Assembly (NCBI RefSeq): GCF_002215215.1
Contig: NZ_CP018632.1
Location: 3,158,501 to 3,222,500 of the forward strand
Length of the DNA stretch: 64,000 nucleotides
Source: Granulosicoccus antarcticus IMCC3135
Lineage (GTDB): Bacteria > Pseudomonadota > Gammaproteobacteria > Granulosicoccales > Granulosicoccaceae
Direction: 5' to 3'
Shown here: one piece after another, positions 26,415 through 34,517 of the stretch
Layout of the letters: each line of letters starts with the position of its first letter
Numbering within the stretch: the stretch's first letter is position 1
The notes under the pieces: model-generated
The model's input: only the letters and a program-made list of their open reading frames with translations
The model's database searches: none
What the model was told of the DNA's origin: nothing
Made by a program: the position numbers and the translations under genes

Positions 26415-26560
26415 TTGTCAGATCTGTTCACAAGGCGAAGCAGCCTGTCGAAGATATTCGGTCATTCTCTGGTAGCTGTCAACTTAAAGAACACTGATGG
26501 TTCAAAATAATATGTCAAAAAAATGCTGGCTAAACTTGAATGATGATAAAGTCGATATCA

Positions 26561-26585
26561 ATTATGAACTTTAATGTTCGTTAAT
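26561..26585. promoter_or_regulatory. Possible operator between dctP and nagB
   Basis: An imperfect palindrome centred on GAAC-TTTAAT-GTTC, extended by ATTAT on the left and GTTAAT on the right, lies 38 bp before nagB in the AT-rich 208-bp divergent gap. Its length and AT-rich ends are compatible with binding of the nearby ROK repressor. A clear second copy was not found before nagA, so this is tentative. Confidence 0.3.
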
Positions 26586-26622
26586 AGTTTTCCAGTTTTG
26601 GCGACTGAATATTCGGAGAATC

Positions 26623-27360
26623 ATGAGAGTCCAGATACACAAAGACAAGCAGGCGCTTGGCAAGCTCGCTGCGGAAGAGGGCGCGGCAGCAATACGAGTG
26701 GCCATTGCAGAAAAAGGGCATGCCGCGATCATCGTCGCGACCGGTGCCAGTCAGTTTGAAATGATCGACGTGCTGGTCGAGAGTGATGTTAACTGGAGTT
26801 GTGTCACCGTCTTTCATCTCGATGAGTATGTGGGGCTTGGTATCGACCATCCCGCCAGCTTCCGCCGCTATCTACAAGAGCGTTTTGTTGAACGAGTGTC
26901 CGGGCTCAAGGAGTTCGTACCTGTCAATGCCGATGCAGAGGATCTGGATGCAGAGATGCTGGCTCTGGGGCAGCGTATTGCGCAAGAGTCCATCGATGTG
27001 TGTTTTGCCGGTATCGGCGAGAACTGTCACCTTGCCTTTAATGATCCGCCAGCCGATTTTGAAACCAAATTACCCTATATCGTCGTCGAGCTGGATGAAG
27101 ACTGTCGTCGTCAGCAAATGGGCGAGGGTTGGTTTTCCTCACTTGAAGAGGTGCCAAAACGTGCTGTATCCATGTCGATTCGACAGATCATGGCGTCGAG
27201 CAAGATCATCTTGTCAGTGCCTGACGAGCGTAAGGCACGTGCGGTGAAGAATGCTCTGGAAGGCCAGGTCAGCAATCGTTTCCCTGCCTCCATCGTTCAA
27301 GAGCATGCCGATACTGTCATGCATCTGGATCAGGCCTCGGCTTCGCTGTTGTCAGCGTAA
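26623..27360 (+). CDS. nagB: Glucosamine-6-phosphate deaminase/isomerase NagB
   Basis: The 245-aa protein carries NagB features: [10 protein letters not shown] for phosphate binding, [10 protein letters not shown] with the general-base Asp, and [17 protein letters not shown] with catalytic residues. It converts glucosamine 6-phosphate to fructose 6-phosphate and ammonia in the cytoplasm. CGGAGAA precedes the start. The length suits the small, non-allosteric NagB type. Together with NagA, 1.5 kb downstream, it completes conversion of GlcNAc 6-phosphate to a glycolytic sugar. Confidence 0.93.
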   Translation: MRVQIHKDKQALGKLAAEEGAAAIRVAIAEKGHAAIIVATGASQFEMIDVLVESDVNWSCVTVFHLDEYVGLGIDHPASFRRYLQERFVERVSGLKEFVPVNADAEDLDAEMLALGQRIAQESIDVCFAGIGENCHLAFNDPPADFETKLPYIVVELDEDCRRQQMGEGWFSSLEEVPKRAVSMSIRQIMASSKIILSVPDERKARAVKNALEGQVSNRFPASIVQEHADTVMHLDQASASLLSA

Positions 27361-27385
27361 CGACGATTGTGTGTGGGACGGGATC

Positions 27386-27414
27386 CAGGGTGCTGTGCCA
27401 GTGTTGGCACCCTG
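27386..27414. terminator. Hairpin between convergent nagB and ROK genes
   Basis: CAGGGTGC and GCACCCTG form an 8-bp stem, or CAGGG/CCCTG with an inner TGCCA-GTGT-TGGCA stem. It lies 26 bp after the nagB stop and 3 bp from the ROK stop, a place where a two-way terminator is expected. No clear U-run follows on either strand. Confidence 0.5.
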
Positions 27415-27416
27415 TA

Positions 27417-28583
27417 TCAGTGGTGTTCGTGTTGGAGTGAAGATTCCACCAGGCGCTGGAGCCCTGACTCCAGTGGTTGGTGCAGTGCTCCTATGATCTC
27501 GTCTTGCATGCTCGCTGAATTGACAGAAACCCGAATTCGCTCCTGGTTGTCGAGTAGTGATGCGGACTCGAAGGCCATGACGAATTTGCTGAAAATCAAG
27601 GGGTTCTGAACAAAAGGTCCGGTCAGAATGACTCTGTCAGGAAAAAACAGTTTGCACAGATTGGTGGTCACCCTCAGTACTTGCTTCAATCCTTCTGTCA
27701 GGACAGGGCTTTGCATAGGATCAACCTTGCTTAGCTGATCAGCAACGTCGTTCTCATTCAAGGCAAGCGAGGGGAATGTCTTTTTGAGCTCTTCCCCTAT
27801 GGCCCAGAGTGCAGCGACGGTCTCAAGGCAATCGTGATTCCCACAGGTGCAAGGTTTGCCCTGTGCATTGCCCAGGCTCCAGTGGCCAATCTCGCAAAAA
27901 CGCCCTCGGCTTTTGTTGACGATCACGCCATCCGCGCTGTATGAAGCGCCGATACCTTCGCCCCAATGCAGGAGCAGTGAGTTTTCGTTCTTGGCGTGCT
28001 TTTCGTTTATCTGGATACCGGATAGCTCTGCATCCAGATTACGTATTATGTCGATGCTGCAAGGCTGATCTGACAAGGCCTCTTTCAGGTTCAGATTCTT
28101 GAGCTTTGGCCAGCGAGAGGTAAAGCACCAGAGTGAGTTTGGTTTGTCCAGCAGGCCTGATATGGACAGCGTGATGGTGCTCAGCTCGATCCCTTGGGGT
28201 AATTGTTCCACTGTCGCGAGGACAAGCTTGCGGATGCAGTCGGCCATCTCCTTGTTGTCTGCATCAGGGGGTGGTGTGATCGACTGCTTGCCGATGACTC
28301 GGTAGGTCAGATCCACAGCATTGGCTACCAGAGTGCGATCTATCACGCCAATGACAATGCCGGCCAGGCGCAGATGGTTGAAGCTCAGTGAGGTGGCAGG
28401 TCTGCCTCGGCCTCGCGGTGGAGTCGTGTTTTCACGCAATATGTCCGAGCTTACAAGATTGCCGACCAGCTCCGATACGGTGGTCGATCGAAGCGACAAG
28501 GCCTTGCCGATTTCTCGACGGGTGGTTGCGAGCCCGGCACGTACCAGCTCGGAAACCGCTTGCAAGTCTTCTAACTGGCTCAT
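27417..28583 (-). CDS. ROK family transcriptional repressor (NagC-like)
   Basis: The 388-aa protein starts with a winged helix-turn-helix (TRREIGKALSLRSTTVSEL, residues about 21-39), followed by a ROK domain with the zinc motif CTCGNHDCLE. The ATP-binding DxGGT of ROK kinases is missing (the place reads GIVIGVIDRTL), so it should be a regulator, not a sugar kinase. It lies between nagB and nagA and likely controls both and the TRAP genes in response to an amino-sugar phosphate. Confidence 0.88.
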   Translation of the reverse strand: MSQLEDLQAVSELVRAGLATTRREIGKALSLRSTTVSELVGNLVSSDILRENTTPPRGRGRPATSLSFNHLRLAGIVIGVIDRTLVANAVDLTYRVIGKQSITPPPDADNKEMADCIRKLVLATVEQLPQGIELSTITLSISGLLDKPNSLWCFTSRWPKLKNLNLKEALSDQPCSIDIIRNLDAELSGIQINEKHAKNENSLLLHWGEGIGASYSADGVIVNKSRGRFCEIGHWSLGNAQGKPCTCGNHDCLETVAALWAIGEELKKTFPSLALNENDVADQLSKVDPMQSPVLTEGLKQVLRVTTNLCKLFFPDRVILTGPFVQNPLIFSKFVMAFESASLLDNQERIRVSVNSASMQDEIIGALHQPLESGLQRLVESSLQHEHH

Positions 28584-28899
28584 ACGGTTTTCTCAAATAG
28601 AAGGGAGTTCAGCGAGTCAGTAGTGGTGGCAAATGCCATCATGAGAAGGTAGGTTTCAAAGAAGTTGTCTCAAGTTTATATTTGCTGACAGGCGTTGTGT
28701 GAGTGCCGGCGTGAACTTTGGGATGACGCATCGTTGATCGACTCATGTTTTTGCTTTACATATTTGAACGAACGTGGTCGTAAAGCAATATATATCGCCA
28801 ACGTATATTAAAAAGAACATAGAAAGCTTAGATTAATATTAAACAGTCAGGTTCTAATATATGTAATCATACACATTCTGTATGGATCCAGGCAACATC
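28584..28899. other. Divergent promoter region of ROK and nagA
   Basis: No gene is seen in these 316 bp. The half next to nagA is strongly AT-rich (for example TATATATCG, GTATATTAAAAAG, TTAATATTAAAC), consistent with promoters and repressor sites for both divergent genes. No clean palindrome stands out. Confidence 0.5.
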
Positions 28900-29895
28900 A
28901 TGAAATCCGAAGGTCTATTTGATCTGCAAGTCAATGGCTATGCGGGAGTCGACTTTAATGACTCGTCCATAACCCCCGAACGGCTTGATCATGCGCTGGA
29001 GGCGATGTTGGCTGATGGCGTGACCGGCTGTCTGCCAACGCTGATAACAGCTTACCCTGAGGAGCTTGAACAGCGTTTTCAGGCACTGGATGCTGCAGTA
29101 GCGAACAGTAAATTGGGAGCCGCCATGGTTCCTGGCTATCACCTGGAAGGCCCTTTTCTGAATTCCGCAGAAGGCTACCGTGGATGCCATCCTCACGATG
29201 CGATGACAGACCCTGATGTCGCGTTGGTCGCTCGGCTGGGGGAGAGGCTGCATAAGCCGATTCTCCTGCTGACACTGGCACCGGAACGTGCTGGGTCTCG
29301 TGAGGCGATAACAGCCTTTCGTTCCATGGGAATTGTTGTTGCCATGGCTCATTCTCAGGCCAACTATGCGGAAGTGGAAATGGCTGCCGATGCAGGTTTG
29401 ACATTATCGACCCATCTGGGTAATGGCCTTCCACAGCAACTCCACAAGGTCGACAATACGTTATTGGCACAACTGGCTGAACCTCGCTTGATGGCTTGTT
29501 TAATCGCCGACGGATTACACCTGTCGCCCAGCGCTCTGAAAGCGATGCTGCGCCTCAAGACTCATGATCGTTGTATTCTGGTTACAGATGCCGTGCTTGC
29601 GGCGGGAGCTGCACCCGGGAATTATTCATTTGCTGGTATGCCCGTGGTTCTGGATAATCAAGGCAGCGTCAGGCAAGCAGGTGCGTCGTCTCTAGCAGGT
29701 TCTGCCTTGTGCCTGGATCAAGCCGTGCGTAATGTGTGTGAATGGTCTGCGGCGACAGCTCCAGTAGCCGTTGGCATGGCATCCCTCAATCCGCGAAGAG
29801 CCATAGCGTCCGCGCTCGAGTTCCACTCCATCACATTGCGCGTCGGTGAGCTTGCCTGGAACTCTGCCATGCAGCCTGAATTGCAATCCCATTAA
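28900..29895 (+). CDS. nagA: N-acetylglucosamine-6-phosphate deacetylase NagA, short form
   Basis: The 331-aa protein has the amidohydrolase barrel of NagA: FDLQVNGYAGVDFND, HLEGPFLN (metal Glu), MAHSQAN and STHLGNGLP (His ligands), LIADGLHLS and LVTDAVLAAG (catalytic Asp). It removes acetate from GlcNAc 6-phosphate. Usual NagA proteins have about 50 residues before FID/FDLQ and about 30 after PARAIG that form a small beta-sandwich. Both are missing or reduced here, and an in-frame stop closes the frame upstream. ATG 28900 follows CAGG; ATG 28882 has no ribosome site. Confidence 0.88.
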   Translation: MKSEGLFDLQVNGYAGVDFNDSSITPERLDHALEAMLADGVTGCLPTLITAYPEELEQRFQALDAAVANSKLGAAMVPGYHLEGPFLNSAEGYRGCHPHDAMTDPDVALVARLGERLHKPILLLTLAPERAGSREAITAFRSMGIVVAMAHSQANYAEVEMAADAGLTLSTHLGNGLPQQLHKVDNTLLAQLAEPRLMACLIADGLHLSPSALKAMLRLKTHDRCILVTDAVLAAGAAPGNYSFAGMPVVLDNQGSVRQAGASSLAGSALCLDQAVRNVCEWSAATAPVAVGMASLNPRRAIASALEFHSITLRVGELAWNSAMQPELQSH

Positions 29896-30116
29896 GTGGT
29901 GAGGAAGTTGAACACTGTGCTTGGCCGTGTGCAGTTTTCCAGGGTCAGATGAAGCACGAGTATATTTTTTTAAAATATTTTTCCAGCGATTCGATTTCGT
30001 GAAACAAAAAATAGTGCGCAATTCGCGTTGCCGTATTTCGTTTTCATGAACTGTTTGTTGTCGCAATTCGGCGTGTACGAATCGACGGTCACTCTGGTGT
30101 GGTGTGCACCAAGCTG

Positions 30117-30191
30117 ATGCGAGCCGTTTTTATCCTGGCGGCTGTGGTCGTATGGCTGACGGAAATTATCATTTTTGATCTACCTGGATAA
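30117..30191 (+). CDS. Possible 24-aa single-helix membrane peptide
   Basis: From ATG 30117 to TAA 30191 the frame codes MRAVFILAAVVVWLTEIIIF followed by DLPG. That is one basic residue, then about 19 hydrophobic residues, as in small bacterial membrane proteins. No strong ribosome site precedes it, and the palindrome TGGTGTGCACCA ends 5 bp before the ATG. It could be chance; conservation would decide. Confidence 0.2.
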   Translation: MRAVFILAAVVVWLTEIIIFDLPG

Positions 30192-30522
30192 TGAAATGAA
30201 TCCAACTGACGAGCCGCCGATGTACTGAGTGTGGGCTGCTTGTCGAGCGGTAGGGACGTGTTTGTGGCTGTTTTTGTGTGACAACAGCAGGGGTCTGTCT
30301 CCATTCACACACCCCAGCACCAGCCTGGACGTTTGCGCCTCATTCTGGAGCGATTGAAAGATCGGGTGAGTTCGAGTGAAGAAGAATCGCTTGAAAATGC
30401 AAACGGATGTCGCCCCGGTTTGTGCAAGATACAGCCCGCTGAATTTGCACCAATGTGGTCGGACCTGGCAAAACGACCCCTTTTATTTCCCCACAAAAGC
30501 GTGTAGAACTGATTCAGCAGAA

Positions 30523-30544
30523 ACAAACAATCACTACTGTTTGT
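30523..30544. promoter_or_regulatory. Palindrome before tetR, likely autoregulatory operator
   Basis: ACAAACA-N8-TGTTTGT is a perfect 7-bp interrupted palindrome, 42 bp before the TetR start codon. TetR-family proteins commonly bind such sites in front of their own gene. It would control tetR and the transport operon behind it together. Confidence 0.5.
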
Positions 30545-30586
30545 AAGTTTCTAGTCATATGTTGCATGTGGGGGAGAGAGTCATCC

Positions 30587-31246
30587 ATGTCCTATGAGAA
30601 ACATCCGGCAACGGTAACAGTCAGTACCGGTAAGGACGCTGTCCGCCGAACACAGACTGAACGCTCTGCCGAAACGATCGATGCATTAAGGCATGCAACC
30701 ATCGCTCTGATGACCGAGGTTGGTTTCGTTAACATGACCACCACGAGCATCGCGGAGCGGGCCGGTGTGTCGCGCGGTGCGATGTTGCATCACTTTGGCA
30801 ACAAGGTAGCATTAGTGAAGTATGCCACCGGGGAAATGTGGAACGGTGTGGTTATCTCGACCGATGCCCTGCGTGCGCAATGCGATCCATACAAGCCTGA
30901 CCCCAAGATGTTTGTTGACGCGTTGTGGAATGGTGCCATGGCGGCGACTCATGTCTCCGTGACGGCCGATATCACACTGGCGGCACGCGGCAATCCGGAA
31001 CTCAAGGCTCATCTGGATAGTTGGGTGAGCCGGATGTTCAAAAGTTATAACGCGACGGGTAGGCATGCCTTCGGGAAAACAGGCTTGTCTAACAAAGAGT
31101 GTGATGCCTTGATCGCAACCATTGCTTCGACCTTACGCGGTCAGCGTGTTGCACAGATGTTTTCACCAAGTCCTGCGACCGACGTTGCTGTACGGGCAAT
31201 GCTGACTCAGCTGTTGACTGATCGGCTAGAGAGGGCGGCACCATGA
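30587..31246 (+). CDS. TetR/AcrR family transcriptional regulator
   Basis: The 219-aa protein has the TetR N-terminal helix-turn-helix (TTTSIAERAGVSRGAMLHHF at about residues 52-71) and an all-helical ligand domain. The ATG at 30587 has GGGGGAGAG 8 nt ahead; the frame to 30455 adds 44 residues unlike the family and was rejected. Its stop overlaps the ATPase gene start by 4 bp, so the regulator is the first gene of the transport operon and probably responds to the imported molecule. Confidence 0.9.
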   Translation: MSYEKHPATVTVSTGKDAVRRTQTERSAETIDALRHATIALMTEVGFVNMTTTSIAERAGVSRGAMLHHFGNKVALVKYATGEMWNGVVISTDALRAQCDPYKPDPKMFVDALWNGAMAATHVSVTADITLAARGNPELKAHLDSWVSRMFKSYNATGRHAFGKTGLSNKECDALIATIASTLRGQRVAQMFSPSPATDVAVRAMLTQLLTDRLERAAP

Positions 31247-32016
31247 GCGTCATGCTGTCAGCAAGCGGATTGTCCCGGCGTTTTGGCGGTATTCAAGCCG
31301 TCAGCAATATGGGCCTTGAGGTGGCAACAGGTTCCATCACTGGCCTGATCGGGCCAAATGGTGCGGGCAAGTCAACCTTGTTCAATCTGTTGAGTGGTGT
31401 CATCCGTCCGCAAGCCGGGAAGGTACTGTACAAAGGGCAGGATGTGACTCGCCTGGCTCCTTACAAACGTGCCAGACTTGGCATGATAAGAACATTTCAG
31501 TTGTCCAGAGAGTTCGGACGACTGACGGTGCTGGAGAATCTGATGCTCTCCCCTCAGCAGCAGCTGGGCGAACAACTGTTTCCCTTGTTTTCCAAATCCA
31601 GAGCAGTCGCGCAAGCCGATGACGTGGTGTACGAGCGTGCTCTGGAAGTGATGGAAATTGCGGCATTGACAGATCTGCGGGATAAATACGCCGCTGATTT
31701 GTCCGGTGGCCAGAAAAAACTGCTGGAGCTTGCTCGGACACTGATGATTGATTGTGATCTGATCCTGCTGGACGAGCCGGGTGCAGGGGTGAATCCTGCA
31801 TTGATGGGCACGCTGATGGACATGATCCGTCGTTTGAATACCGACTATGGCAAGACATTTCTGATCGTCGAACACGACATGGATCTGATCGGCAAGCTCT
31901 GTGATCCGGTGGTTGTCATGACGGAAGGAAGCTTTCTGTCAGCGGGCCCGTTTGATGACATCAGGGAAGATCCGCGTGTTATTGAAGCTTACCTGGGAGG
32001 CGTCCTACTTGACTGA
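31243..32016 (+). CDS. Branched-chain-type (HAAT) ABC importer ATPase, LivG-like
   Basis: The 257-aa protein has Walker A GPNGAGKST, the signature LSGGQKKLLELAR and Walker B LILLDEPGAGV. The insertion and C-terminal EAYLGG ending are typical of LivG. It powers uptake by a HAAT-family importer together with LivF-, LivH- and LivM-like subunits encoded next. Its start overlaps the tetR stop (ATGA). Confidence 0.92.
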   Translation: MSVMLSASGLSRRFGGIQAVSNMGLEVATGSITGLIGPNGAGKSTLFNLLSGVIRPQAGKVLYKGQDVTRLAPYKRARLGMIRTFQLSREFGRLTVLENLMLSPQQQLGEQLFPLFSKSRAVAQADDVVYERALEVMEIAALTDLRDKYAADLSGGQKKLLELARTLMIDCDLILLDEPGAGVNPALMGTLMDMIRRLNTDYGKTFLIVEHDMDLIGKLCDPVVVMTEGSFLSAGPFDDIREDPRVIEAYLGGVLLD

Positions 32017-32725
32017 AGCAATCTTATCCGTGTCCGATCTGCGCTCTGGATATGGGCGTACCGTGATCTGCGACGACATCTCCTTGCAGGTTCCTGCGGG
32101 TCAGATCAGTTGCATTATCGGGCCTAATGGTGCGGGAAAATCAACACTGCTGAAAACCATTGCCGGGGTGGTTCCGGCTATTGCCGGCAGCATCCGCGTC
32201 TCGGGGGCCGAAATAGCGGGCCTGCCTGCGGCTCAAGTGGCAGGCTCCGGCATGGCTTACGTCCCGCAAGAGGCGAATGTCTTCAGGGCGCTGACCACGC
32301 ATGAAAATCTGGCGATGGGAGGCTGGCAGGACGAGAGTCGAATGCAGGCTGCCCGTGACAGAATCTATGAGATGTTCCCGGATCTGAAGCCCCTGGCGCG
32401 CGTTCCTGCGGGCAATCTGTCGGGCGGGCAACGGCAGATGGTGGCCTTCGGAATGGCCTTGATGCTGGAACCGAAAGTACTGCTTCTGGATGAGCCGTCT
32501 GCTGGATTGTCACCGCTGATGGTCGGCGAGATGTTTGAAACGGTTCGCCGCGTAAATGCAGAGGGCGTTGCCATCCTCATGGTGGAGCAGAACGCACTAC
32601 AGGGTCTGAAAACGGCCCATGAAGGTATCGTCATGGCCTCTGGCCGAATTGCCATGCAGGGCACAGCATCGGAGCTGTTGAATTCAGCCGATGTCTCTGA
32701 ACTCTATTTGGGATCGCGCATATGA
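32009..32725 (+). CDS. HAAT ABC importer ATPase, LivF-like
   Basis: The 238-aa product has Walker A GPNGAGKST, signature LSGGQRQMVAFGMAL, Walker B VLLLDEPSAGLS, and the LivF-type C-terminus. I start it at TTG 32009, which has GGGAGG 8 nt upstream and overlaps the LivG stop by 8 bp. The ATG-started longer frame from 31952 codes 19 residues that are only the other reading of livG. Its stop overlaps the livH-like start. Confidence 0.9.
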   Translation: MTEAILSVSDLRSGYGRTVICDDISLQVPAGQISCIIGPNGAGKSTLLKTIAGVVPAIAGSIRVSGAEIAGLPAAQVAGSGMAYVPQEANVFRALTTHENLAMGGWQDESRMQAARDRIYEMFPDLKPLARVPAGNLSGGQRQMVAFGMALMLEPKVLLLDEPSAGLSPLMVGEMFETVRRVNAEGVAILMVEQNALQGLKTAHEGIVMASGRIAMQGTASELLNSADVSELYLGSRI

Positions 32726-33585
32726 ATCTTCAGATATTTGTCAACGCGCTGGTGAATGCCGCCTTGATTGCACCACCCGCAATGGCGTTTTCATTGTTGT
32801 TTGGTGTTTTGAAGTTTCCGAACTTCGCCATCGGTGGCTATATCACCATCGGTGCCTTCGCAGCCTATACCTTCAACGTCCCCCTGGGTTTGCCCTTGCC
32901 ATTGGCAACGATTGGTGCCATGGCTGTCACGGGGTTTGTCGTCTGGCTGGCGCATGTATGGGTGTTCAAGCCCATGCAGGCTCAGTCCGCTGTGACGCTG
33001 CTGGTTGTGTCCATCGCGCTGACTCTGATTCTGGAGAGTGTGGTGCGCTTGTTCTTTTCTGCTGATGTCCGTGGATTCGATATTCCACTGGAACGGCCCT
33101 GGAAATTTTGGGGTGCACGGATCACCAAAGAGCAGGTGCAGATCATCGCTTGTGCCGTGGTTCTGGGGACGGGCTTGCATGTGTTGCTGAGGCACACTCG
33201 TATTGGCCGCGCAATGCGAGCGGTTGCGGATAATCCGATGCTGGCGGCCATTCGTGGTGTGGATGCGGCAAAGATCACGGCGCTGACCACCATCTTGTGC
33301 GGTGCCATCTTCGGGCTGACCGGCGTTTTCGCCGGACTTGATCTGGTGATCGAACCTCTGGTGGGTTGGAATCTGACCATTCCGATTTTTGCTGCCGCGA
33401 TTCTGGGCGGGATCGGATCTCCCTATGGGGCCATTCTGGGTGCCTTGTTACTGGGCTTGGCGGAGGAACTGACTATTCTGGTGTTGCCGTCGACCTACAA
33501 GATAGCCGTCGGTTTCGTGATCATCGCAATCTTTCTGTTGGTACGGCCGCAGGGTTTGTTCGGCACAGCTGAGATCAAAAAATGA
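32722..33585 (+). CDS. HAAT ABC importer permease, LivH-like
   Basis: The 287-aa protein has about eight hydrophobic segments and the LivH-type blocks NFAIGGYITIGAFAAY, RAVADNPMLAAIRGVD and AAILGGIGSPYGAILGALL. It forms half of the inner-membrane channel. It overlaps both neighbours by 4 bp. The substrate cannot be told from the permeases. Confidence 0.92.
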   Translation: MNLQIFVNALVNAALIAPPAMAFSLLFGVLKFPNFAIGGYITIGAFAAYTFNVPLGLPLPLATIGAMAVTGFVVWLAHVWVFKPMQAQSAVTLLVVSIALTLILESVVRLFFSADVRGFDIPLERPWKFWGARITKEQVQIIACAVVLGTGLHVLLRHTRIGRAMRAVADNPMLAAIRGVDAAKITALTTILCGAIFGLTGVFAGLDLVIEPLVGWNLTIPIFAAAILGGIGSPYGAILGALLLGLAEELTILVLPSTYKIAVGFVIIAIFLLVRPQGLFGTAEIKK

Positions 33586-34484
33586 GCGCTTATCTTGTAT
33601 CAATGGCCACCTATGCTGGCTTTTTCATGATTCTTGCCCTGGCGTTGAACCTGCAGTGGGGATTGACGGGCATGGTCAATTTCGGCATCGCTGGATTTTA
33701 TGCTCTGGGGGCTTATACATCGGGGCTGTTATCAGCCAAGGCCGGTTGGCCGCTGGGTCTGAGCATTCCCATGGCCATTGCTGCCGGGTTTGCGGCAGGT
33801 GGTCTGGTGGCACTGCTATCCATGCGATTACGGGAGGACTTCCTGGCCATTGTCACGCTGGGTGTGGGGGAAGTCATTCGTCTGATTGTACTGAACGAAG
33901 ACCAGATTACGGAAGGGCCGCGTGGCCTCAGAATCGAGGCTCAACCTTTCCAGTCACTGGTTGAACCTGAAAACTATCCACTGTTCTATCTGTGTTTTGT
34001 CGCGGTGTTTGTTGCCATCACCTATTGGATCTGCGAGCGCATTCGTAAAGCGCCAATGGGGCGAACGCTACGTGCAATCCGGGAGGATGACGTTGTTGCC
34101 GGCGTGCTGGGCAAGAATGTGTTTCGTCATCGAGTGCAGATATTTGCCATTGGTGGCGGCTTCATGGGCTTGGCCGGCGCGCTGTATGCCCATTACACAC
34201 AGAACATCAGTCCCGAGGTCTTCATGCCCACCGTGGCCATGTTCATCTGGATGTCAGTGATTGTTGGTGGTGCCGGCAACAACAGAGGCCTGCTGATTGG
34301 TGCGGGCACAGTGATCATGTTCCTGGAAGGCACCCGATTTATCGGTGACATCCTGCCTTGGCTGGATGCAGAAATCATGAGTTCGGTTCGCATCATAACC
34401 ATCGGACTTCTATTGATTGTCACATTGCGCTTGCGGCCCAGAGGGCTGTTACCAGAGCCAAAATTTTCTTATACCAAACGCTAA
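33582..34484 (+). CDS. HAAT ABC importer permease, LivM-like
   Basis: The 300-aa protein has about nine hydrophobic segments and LivM features: GMVNFGIAGFYALGAYTSG, AIREDDVVAGVLGKNV, the GLAGALYAHY helix and RPRGLLPEP at the C-terminus. It is the second channel subunit. It overlaps livH by 4 bp and is 33 bp from the binding-protein gene. Confidence 0.92.
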   Translation: MSAYLVSMATYAGFFMILALALNLQWGLTGMVNFGIAGFYALGAYTSGLLSAKAGWPLGLSIPMAIAAGFAAGGLVALLSMRLREDFLAIVTLGVGEVIRLIVLNEDQITEGPRGLRIEAQPFQSLVEPENYPLFYLCFVAVFVAITYWICERIRKAPMGRTLRAIREDDVVAGVLGKNVFRHRVQIFAIGGGFMGLAGALYAHYTQNISPEVFMPTVAMFIWMSVIVGGAGNNRGLLIGAGTVIMFLEGTRFIGDILPWLDAEIMSSVRIITIGLLLIVTLRLRPRGLLPEPKFSYTKR

Positions 34485-34517
34485 GTTGTTGGATAACCTG
34501 AAAAGGAGATAGAAAAG

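Larger units (their letters stand above)
29896..30586. other. Long intergenic region between nagA and the TetR gene
   Basis: This 691-bp stretch has an AT-rich block at about 29950-29980 and a short palindrome TGGTG-TG-CACCA at 30100-30111. It also has a possible 24-codon hydrophobic ORF at 30117-30191 and the palindrome at 30523-30544 in front of tetR. Longer reading frames here have no recognisable content. Confidence 0.5.

Noticed and set aside
27417-28583. ROK protein as a possible GlcNAc or glucokinase
   Set aside because: An N-terminal helix-turn-helix is present and the ATP-binding DxGGT motif is absent, so a kinase role is not supported.
30305-30526. 73-codon minus-strand frame before tetR
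   Set aside because: No family features, and it crosses the likely regulatory palindrome and promoter of the TetR operon.
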